From: Chara braunii
Taxonomy: Eukaryota; Streptophyta; Charophyceae; Charales; Characeae
Length of the DNA stretch: 36,698 nucleotides
Reading direction: 5' to 3'
Assembly: GCA_003427395.1 (NCBI GenBank)
Contig: BFEA01000335.1
Coordinates: 1,305,805-1,342,502 of the forward strand
Part shown: one piece after another, positions 30,029 through 36,698 of the stretch
Numbering within the stretch: the stretch's first letter is position 1
How the letters are laid out: each line of letters starts with the position of its first letter
Notes under the pieces: generated by a model
The model's database searches: none
What the model was told of the DNA's origin: nothing
Seen by the model: the letters and a program-made list of their open reading frames with translations, nothing else
Position numbers and translations under genes: made by a program

Positions 30029-30389
30029 CACCCCCTTCAGTGCTAGTGGTGCTGGTAGGAGCAGACACCACTATCACCTGGGGAGAGGCTCCATCTATTG
30101 GTGGGGACCATCACCTGCTGAAAATCGGGTTCAGCGTCCCTTATACAGAAAAGAAATTAGCTGGGATGTCTGAAGCTTTGCACAGTGACTGTGAGCCTGC
30201 CAGCATTGATTACCCTGCGACCCAGGGGATTGACTGAGCAGGTCTGTATAGTGTCCTTTGTTGGAATCCTTTGTATATTTGGAGAGCTGCCTTTGCCTTC
30301 TGTATCTCTTCACCCTCGAAGGATGGGCGCCTGATGAGCAGTTAAGGACTAATACCATTCAGCAAGACAACAATCTTTTCCATCCCATG

Positions 30390-31073
30390 CTACCCTTCAC
30401 CCGTGATCCCCCCGTACCATTCCATTTCAACCAGAGCAAGAGGGGGGAGGGGGAAGAAGTCCGAAAAGTCTGAGAAAGGTCTGAGCGGGATAGAGGGGTT
30501 GATTTGGATCCAGTCATGGAAACATAGGTGATAATCCCTTTCCCCTGCCTCGATATCTTCTCCCTGTTTCTCCCGACCTTTCCATATTACCGTAGCGATC
30601 CCAACCCCTTTTCCCCCGCCCAGCCAGTCTTGAGAGAACTTCTCGATAAGGAGTCCAATTTCTCGTTTGGAATGGAGGAATGTAATTTTTTCTTTGAACT
30701 TTTCCCATTGGATGGAAATATCTTGCTGTATTTGTTCTTTTATTGAATTGATAAACTTCGTTCCATCTCGGCGCACCCCTTCCATTTCGAGTGTGCATCG
30801 CCTCCACCAGATAACCCAGATCACCGCCCTGCGGCCTATTTTGAACATATTTTCTTCAAAGGGAGTGGCTTGCTCTGAGATCCATGCCTCACCGAGGAGT
30901 GCTCTCCAATCCCATGGCCAAGGTTGTGAGGTGTCCAATTGCCTCCATATGCGATCCCACCATCTCCACAACCATTTTGCTGTCGGGCACTGTAAAAATA
31001 TGTGCTCTATAGTTTCTAGCCATTTTCGAGGCGGGAAGGATGTTGTGCATAACTTACACCATGGGAGTGCCAC
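30390..31073 (-). pseudogene. LINE ORF2 C-terminal zinc-finger region
   Basis: The open stretch begins with the reverse-transcriptase-associated zinc-binding region: WCKLCTTSFPPRKWLETIEH then IFLQC and WLWRWW, with Cys-x2-Cys and His-x4-Cys. This is the zf-RVT type found C-terminal in plant LINE ORF2 and proposed to bind nucleic acid. It ends with an acidic, aromatic tail and a natural-looking stop at 30390-30392. It is out of frame with the preceding piece. Confidence 0.8.
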
Positions 31074-31134
31074 TCCCTTTGTTCTAGGTGTGTTCTATCT
31101 ATCAGCCAGTCATTTGTTGGCAGGGACCTGTGCT

Positions 31135-31716
31135 CTATTTGCCATGGAGCGAGGCCAGTTTTGCTGGCATGGCCCTGTTCGTTTTAAACCACTTAACCTG
31201 TCGTAGCGAGTCCCTCCCAATGTTCAGGTGTTTCATCCAACGTGCTTCAACCACCTGTTTCAAGTTTACTCTCGGTTGCAGCTTTCGGTAGGTCGCCTTG
31301 ACTGAGAGGGATTGCAGCCGCTGCACCCCCGGTTTTCCTTTCCCACATTTCTGGGACCATATCCATTCATCGGGGTCAAGTGGTAGTGCCTGGATTGGCT
31401 TGTTCGGTTTGTATGCTATCCATTGGTCTTTTTCTTTAAGAACGCGGATACGGTATACTTCTGACTGCCGATACCATGTCGTTTCTTCTGGCTGCGACTT
31501 CACTAGTTCATTATTCGTCATTATGCTGAAGAGGATGGCAGCCACTTCGTGTTCTCCTTCCTTGCCAGCTTGGCGGGTATAGACTACATTCCCAACCACC
31601 TCTTCTGTATCCCAGAAACCCATCCAGTCCCCCTCCCTCACCACTGGTCCTTTCCTCAGTATCCGGATCCAGTCTAGGGGAATAGCGAAGGTGATGGTCT
31701 CCAATGCCTCTCCCAC
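31135..31716 (-). pseudogene. LINE ORF2 connector piece
   Basis: About 190 codons between reverse transcriptase and zinc finger, including AIPLDWIRILRKG, IAYKPNKPIQALPLDPDEW and RWMKHLNIGRDSLRQVKWF, then a stop at 31135-31137. In another frame the text continues (WQIEHRSLPTNDWLIDRTHL, about 31143-31084) towards the zinc finger, so a single indel near 31150 explains the break. Confidence 0.65.
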
Positions 31717-31761
31717 TTTATGGCAATATTTCAGTTTCTTTCTCAGTTGGGTCTCTGACAG

Positions 31762-32037
31762 TCAATCCTGGGTCTCCTGGTCCCTGATGTCTTTGACACG
31801 GAACACTCCATTCTTGACCCACCCTTTCCAGGGGTTTTCATTGCTATGAAAAACCCTACTGTGGGGGCCTGTTACCCATCGGTTACCAAAAAGAGGTTGT
31901 CTAGCTACTTCTTCCCATCGCTTGGGTGGGACCTTGTCAGGAAGGGGCAGCTTTCTCCATGTTTTTAGTAGCGTGGTCCAAAGAGGGTCTTTCTTTAAAG
32001 CCTGCCGGGCTGCGTGTCTGTCAGACCCTCCGTCCAA
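31762..32037 (-). pseudogene. LINE ORF2 thumb/connector piece
   Basis: About 91 codons beginning MDGGSDRHAARQ, and including LKTWRKLPLPDKVPPKRWEE, GNRWVTGPHSRVFHSN and NPWKGWVKNGVF. Upstream (32270-32080) the same element reads KTRGGLGIIDPVTQVMSLAL, the GGLG segment normally following the polymerase palm, before a TAA near 32071. The pieces are separated by stops and frame changes. Confidence 0.65.
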
Positions 32038-32357
32038 ATTGGGACGGGACGATTTTTGAGGTATAGTTTAGTACCTATCCTCAAGCCATGTTTTCGGTTG
32101 TACTTCAAGAGTCGTCTGTGGTGCTAGCCGGACAATTTGTTGTAATGTCAGTGGCTGCCAGGGTGCCTGTGTGTAAAAGAGCAGGCCTTTCACCCACTGA
32201 AGGGCCAGGGACATCACTTGGGTGACCGGGTCAATTATACCCAGGCCGCCTCTGGTTTTTGGCTGTATGACCGACTGTCAGGCCACTCTACTGATAACAT
32301 TTGGGCACTCGTGATTCCCCTCCATAGAAAAGCAACCACCTGTCTTTGGAGGGAAGT

Positions 32358-34142
32358 TTACGCTGGTTTGCTGAGGGCCCAAATTGTTGTTTTATACCAC
32401 AATGCAGCCAAAATTACGTTATTGATTACCAGAGAGCGGCCCATTAGGGATGTCTGTCGGTCCTTCCACTGGGATAGTTTCCCCATGACCGGTTGCATGA
32501 GCCACTCGTCATTCAGGGGCAGTTTCTCTTCTGCAGTCATCTGGACTCCCAGGATCCTAATCGGGGCGTCTGATGGCATCCATTTGATGTTAGGGGCATC
32601 TGGTGGCCTTCCTCCTTGATAGTGTAGCCACCACCCTTGTGTCTTGTTTCCCCAGTTGACAGCCATGTCAGAAAGGGAGCAGAAGCGGTTCATTAATTTT
32701 TGGATTTCCAGCATGTTTTCATGGGAGGTGTCTACCATTATAGTGAGATCGTCTGCAAAGAGCGAACAGACAGGGATGGCATCCTCGGGGATGGAGGAAA
32801 GCTTTATCTTTTGCAGGTCCTTATGGGCCCGTAAATTTGCTGCTAGGGCCTCCATGATAACAACAAAGAGAAAAGGTGCAATAGGGTTTCCTTGCCTCAC
32901 CGACCGTTCTAGCTGTATGGCAGGGGCCAGTCTACCATTTACTTGAACTGTCGTTGTGGCATTGTGATGTAAGATTTCGACCCACCTTCTAAAGGTCGGG
33001 CCAAAATTCATTCGTTCGAGGCATTTGTCAAGAAACGTCCAGTCAACATGATCGTATGTCTTTTCAAAGTCAACGAAGATGATGGCGGTGTTGTGTTTTG
33101 ATTGTCTAGACAGTTTAATGACCTCATTAACCAGCAGAATATTATCTTGGATTTTTCTCCCTCTGATAAAGTCTGTTTGTGTTGGATGAATTATGTCCCC
33201 CATCACTTCCCCCATGCGATTAGCCAACGCTTTTGCCACCAGTTTATAAACCACCGTGAGGAGGGTGATCGACCTACAGTTTCTTATGTTCATTTGATCT
33301 CCTTTCTTATATAATAGGGTCAAGACTCCTTGTCCCACCAATTCTCCCATTTGACCAGTGGTCCATACATCGTGATAGTAATCCATTAGGTCTTGTGCTA
33401 AGGTACTCCACATGGTCTCCCAGAACTCCTTAGGGAGCCCGTCTATTCCCGGAGTCTTATCCTCTTTCATTTGCATGAGCGTCGTCCCCGCCTCCTCTTT
33501 GGATAGCGGCATTTCCAAAACCTCATTTTGCGGCTCTGAGAGGTGGTTCTGTAATAGGGTCAGGAAGTCATTTATTTCTACCATCCTCTGCTCATATGGC
33601 TTATCCTTGCATTTTGACTTAAAGAGGTCGTGGAAGAAGTCTCTTGCGATCTGAACACACTGGGCTGTGGACGTAGCCACCTCACCCCTGGGTTGCGACG
33701 GGTCGTGCAGAGCTTCAATGATCGTTCTGCCTGTCCTTATTCTGGCCATGGAAAAAAACCTAGTGTCCATTGTCTCTTCAGTCTTATATCGATGCATCTT
33801 CCCTCTGATTCGTGCCCCTTGCCATCTATGTTCCATATAGGTTAACAAGCGAGCCTCTGTGGCTACAATGGCATCAGAGAGCTCCCTCGATTCTGGTTTT
33901 TTTCTTTGTTTTTCTTCCTGTTGTTTTAATTGACACAGTTGGTGGTGTAGGTCCATTTCATCTGCAAGGCGTTGGGCAGCAAACCTTTTGGCGAATTCAC
34001 TAGATTTTCTGGCAAGAAAGGCCAGTCCATTGTTGAACCACAGAATATCGTTTTGGAGTGTTTCCCTATGTGTTTTCCAATATTGCCATACATCTTGTAC
34101 GAATTTTTGAAAGTCTTTTCTTGTTAATAATAATGTGTTCAA
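32358..34142 (-). pseudogene. LINE ORF2 reverse transcriptase
   Basis: A 594-codon open stretch covering the N-terminal linker and nearly the full RT domain. Motifs (numbered from its first codon): KTPGIDGLPKEFW (229-241), NCRSITLLTVVYKLVAKALA (288-307), QTDFIRGRKIQDN (322-334), motif A IIFVDFEKTYDHVDW (354-368) with Asp358, RQGNPIAPFLF (416-426) and motif C LFADDL (461-466). Both catalytic Asp of FADD are present. RQGNP replaces the usual RQGDP. The first codon is TTG because the true start lies in the endonuclease frame: a loss of one G near 34158-34164 separates them (the expected junction reads GPSFFKLN). A TAA at 32358-32360 cuts the domain after the palm. Confidence 0.9.
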
Positions 34143-35002
34143 TTTGAAGAAACTGGGTCCCTAATCCGGCCTTTTTCTGAAAGAAAGGATGACTGCGTAT
34201 GATCCAGACTTGGGTATGTGCTTCGTGGAAACACTTCGGCTATTTGCAGGGCCCCTTCCAGGTCTTGTGAGATCATTATTAAGTCAATTCGTGATCTTGA
34301 TATTCTTTCCATCGCATTTTTCCTATAACATGAAAAGGTTCGTCTTGTCGGGAATTGTCTACGAAAGGGATCATACATGTCCAATGTTGTGCATACATTT
34401 GCAATTATCTGTTCGTCTGTTTCCACGTATGCTGGGCACGGGGAGGGAAGATGCCACCTGTCCAGCCAACGGTCCGGGGCTTCGTTGAAATCCCCTGCCA
34501 TAATGGTCGGGATTCCATCCGCCGGGATCCTATTGATGATTGACTCAAAAAAAACTCTTTTGGCTCCAGCCTCGTTTGGACCGTATACGCAGACAATTCG
34601 TACCATTTCCAATTCCAGCATTGCCAGGATTGACATCCACCTCCCTTCCGTCTGGTCTTCCTCCCAAAACACTGGTTCAACCCTCGAATTGGGAGGGATC
34701 CAGATGGCCACCCCTGCACTCCCCGATCTCGGGGCGTGTGCTCTAAATCCTCGAAAATGCCAAATTTCCTTATGTGCGTGGTTATGTGTCATCGTGTCCA
34801 TAAGGTGGGTTTCCTGGACGCATATAGTGTATGGCCAGTCCCTACCCTCAATCCCTCTTAGTTGTTCCCATATGGCCTGTTTCTTTTGGGGGGAGGCCGA
34901 GGCCAGACCATTTACATTCAGGGAGCGTGGATCCAAGTCCGCCTCTCTCTTTATTTTCACCTATTCTTTGTCCTTCCCATATAGGATCCTTGTTAGATCC
35001 AT
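34139..35002 (-). pseudogene. LINE ORF2 start and apurinic-type endonuclease
   Basis: The probable ORF2 ATG is at 35002 (MDLTRILYGKDKE), 34 nt after the ORF1 stop. A TAG at 34963-34961 interrupts it after 13 codons. Then the APE/EEP endonuclease domain follows: SLNVNGLAS, ICVQETHLMD (metal-binding Glu), VCVYGPNEAG, IMAGDFNEAPDRW (GDFN), SRIDLIMIS and LDHTQSSF. The last motif is usually SDH; here Ser is Leu, though Asp-His is kept. This domain nicks target DNA for reverse transcription. It ends in a frameshift-generated TGA at 34139-34141. Confidence 0.88.
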
Positions 35003-35036
35003 TTGCTTGCAGTCCTTTCTTTCTTATTCCGGTCTC

Positions 35037-35825
35037 TTAGCCCAGAGCGCCCCATTCCAGTGAGTCCCAGCTTCCTTCCTTCCCTCCTGCTGAGTGAAGG
35101 TATCCTTCCTTCAGGACTCTGAGGAGGGCTGTGCGGACGTCTCCCTCAGACCAGTTCTCGCTGCTCCTGATTTTTTGGAGTTGGAGGTCCAATAAGGTGT
35201 TTTGCGAGAACCATTTCAGGCCAGCCTCCCTTTCTGGCTCAAACAGCACGTACAGGAACGTATCCTCCAAAGCCTGTTGACCATATGTGACCCTCTTAGT
35301 CGCTTTTGCTCCAGGTTGGTAAGTACGACGGAGGAAGTCTTTCATTTCAATCTGGAATGTCGTTTCTTCGGTTGATAGCCACAGCGGGACTTCAGGCGCC
35401 CAACCTTGCAGAGTTACACCCCCCTGCTGCGACTGTGACTGGCTGGTCAAGCCTACTTCCCATCTCCCTTCTCTCTTTCTTACCGGTATCACCATGACAC
35501 CCGTTTTGGCGAGTGAGAATGACCCTTGTCCCTTTTCCAGGATATGTCTGAGTTTTTGTTTCCCATCAGCCATTTCCTCGTTTGGGGGATCGGGAGGAGG
35601 GGGTAGGGCGTGTTGAGGGGGGGGGGTCTGTTCCTCTTGTTTTTCCGGGGGCCTTTCTGTCTCTCTGTCGTTCTGCTGTGTCAGTTGGCCCTGTTGTGCT
35701 TCTTTCCCTGGCCTGGTTTCTTTTTTCGGTGCCGACGATGCTGTCGTTGCCGGTTCAACCTTTCCCCTATTCCTTTCTGACTCCTCCTGACCTGCCTCTC
35801 CCTCACTTTTTTCCCGCTGTGTCAT
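35037..35825 (-). pseudogene. LINE ORF1, C-terminal part
   Basis: A 262-codon frame. Residues 1-90 are very rich in Glu, Gln, Lys and Pro (low complexity, probably disordered). Residues about 90-262 look folded: LRHILEKGQGSFSLAKTGVM, WEVGLTSQ, PLWLSTEETTFQIEMKDFLR, QQALEDTFLYVLFEPEREAG and ENWSEGDVRTALLRVLKEG. I do not recognise a named domain; LINE ORF1 products are usually RNA-binding. It overlaps the upstream frame by 23 nt in a different frame, so it is either the second part of one ORF1 broken by an indel near 35805-35870 or a separately started frame. Confidence 0.65.
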
Positions 35826-36698
35826 TCCCCTTTGTCGGGGGCGGAGGGTGGAATCTGGTGAGTACTATACTTAGCATTCGATGGCATACTTCCTCCCAAT
35901 GTACTCCTTGCGGGAGCCCATTATCCAAAACCTTTCTAAAACTCACACTTTGTTCGAACAGCGGGATAAGGTCTCTGTATGTGTTGTCCCAGAGTTCCTC
36001 AGATAAATCAGGGGATTTCAGGTGAAGATTTTGCATTATCCACTCGGCCACTTTTGTTAGTCTGTCTTCTGTCGTGTCCGGTGTGGGCTGTGTGTCTGTC
36101 TGTCCTTCCCTTGTTTCTTCCACCTCCTGCATTACTTCATCTACAGCAGGGGGGGGGGGGCAGGGGGGGGGAAACTCCCTGGATCTCTTCCACTTCCATA
36201 GGGTCGGGCCAAAGGCTTCCGTGAAGATGTCTGTATGGCCTGTTCCTAATGACCTTCTAGAAACTCCCTGGATCTCTTCCACTTCCATAGGGGTCGGGCC
36301 AAAGGCTTCCGTGAAGATGTTTGTATGGCCTGTTCCTAATGACCTTCTGTCACTATTCATTTCTTTGTCCATTTCACTTCCTTTCCTCCCTTGACTGTTT
36401 TCTGTTGTCCCTCCCTCTTCTTTCGGGAAGACCGACACTCCTTTCCCCAACCCATCCTTGTCCCCCTCCCGCTGTTCATCCAACTTCTCTCTTCGTTTCT
36501 TCTTTCCTTTGCCACCTATTGGCAGGATCTTCTCTCCTCCTTGTGAAACTTCGCTGTCCCCTTCTCGTTTTCCAGTTTCTTTTTCTAAGATTTTCACTGG
36601 CTTGATCCTACTGTGGGAAGAGGTCAGGTAGCCCGCAACATCTGGCCCAAAACTGCGAGTGTCACCTTTTTCTTTCCCTTGTCTCTTGACATCCTCTT
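35803..36698 (-). pseudogene. LINE ORF1, N-terminal part (runs off the window)
   Basis: The frame is open from the right window edge through RSFGPDVAGYLTSSHSRIKP and VKILEKETGKREGDSEVS to a stop at 35803-35805, so its start is outside the window. The middle is charged and Gly/Glu-rich. A 30-residue block RRSLGTGHT-IFTEAFGPT is present twice. A helical-looking segment follows: RLTKVAEWIMQNL, ELWDNTYRDLIPLFEQSV and WEEVCHRMLSIVL. Function by position is ORF1 (RNA binding). The frame contains a 1-nt deletion in the second repeat block that appears compensated in the following C run (36149-36170). Confidence 0.65.
36171..36349 (-). repeat. 89/90-bp tandem duplication within LINE ORF1
   Basis: Units 36171-36259 (89 bp) and 36260-36349 (90 bp) are nearly identical, starting gaaactccctggatctcttc. 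The 90-bp unit keeps the frame (30 residues); the 89-bp unit lacks one g in the run after ccatag. A G-rich tract (36149-36170) next to it may carry the compensating change. Confidence 0.93.

Larger units (their letters stand above)
29997..36698 (-). mobile_element. LINE (non-LTR retrotransposon), defective, 5' end beyond window
   Basis: Minus-strand element of at least 6.7 kb. In transcriptional order it has ORF1 (36698 to 35037), a short gap, ORF2 with apurinic-type endonuclease (from 35002), reverse transcriptase with FADD motif, a connector, a CCHC-like RVT zinc finger (to 30390), a 3' UTR of about 370 nt and a poly(A) tail (27 T on the plus strand, 29997-30023). This is the layout of an L1-type LINE as known in plants and algae. 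ORF2 is cut by stops at 34961 and 32358 and by frame changes near 34160, 32270, 31740, 31150 and 31080, so this copy is dead. The target duplication cannot be checked because the 5' flank is outside the window. Confidence 0.92.

Noticed and set aside
30325-30360. Hammerhead-like ctgatgagcag (+)
   Set aside because: No stem II partner and no GAAA at the right distance; it lies in the LINE 3' UTR.
34377-35063. Long plus-strand frame opposite the LINE endonuclease
   Set aside because: Antisense shadow of ORF2; no family motif, while the minus strand has clear endonuclease motifs.

Overview
The window is eukaryotic, repeat-rich, mostly non-coding nuclear DNA. It contains an APE-type LINE with an RVT zinc finger, a decayed chromodomain Ty3/gypsy element, a tRNA-derived SINE, MITEs, type III hammerhead ribozyme sequences of the kind known from plant retrozymes, long microsatellites and an assembly gap. 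The one intact host gene, a GID4/Vid24 homologue, is closest to my recollection of the land-plant form, so a plant or streptophyte (charophyte) alga with a large genome is the best guess. The species cannot be fixed from the sequence alone.

Layout. 1-2.5 kb: minisatellites and low-complexity DNA. 4649-4766 (+): the terminal exon of URM1, the ubiquitin-like sulfur carrier, ending in Leu-His-Gly-Gly; its upstream exons were not found. 5700-6134: a complete tRNA-derived SINE (-) with a 14-bp target duplication. 8.4-9.8 kb: tandem duplications and a (TC)n tract. 10.2-11.7 kb (-): remains of a gypsy integrase and chromodomain. 13.05-13.6 kb: a 268-bp tandem duplication. 14917-15519 (+): intact single-exon GID4 homologue between a (GA)n and a (CA)n tract. 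16519-16602: run of N. 16950-17059: a MITE with 31-bp inverted ends.

18.2-21.4 kb is the most interesting block. It holds two oppositely oriented copies of one element. The right copy (about 19829-21374) is bounded by inverted repeats and has two direct repeats about 1225 bp apart. Each repeat carries hammerhead ribozyme sequence; the left one (19913-19970) has every core nucleotide and all three stems. A 285-bp MITE with 8-bp target duplications sits in the right copy and is absent from the left copy.

22.2-22.9 kb: a 31-bp tandem array ends at a polypurine tract, followed by a probable 389-bp LTR and a tRNA-Met-like primer binding site. 25.1-28.7 kb: successive tandem arrays, including six hairpins with a constant loop and stems that change sequence while staying complementary (26408-26851), and a degenerate array built around 5' splice-site-like motifs (27.5-28.7 kb). 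29997-36698 (-): a 5'-truncated (by the window edge) LINE with poly(A), ORF1 and ORF2 domains in the expected order but broken by several stops and frameshifts.

Functionally, only GID4 (substrate receptor of the GID/CTLH ubiquitin ligase) and the URM1 exon (tRNA wobble-uridine thiolation and urmylation) are cellular. They are not evidently linked to each other. The rest is mobile-element and satellite DNA.
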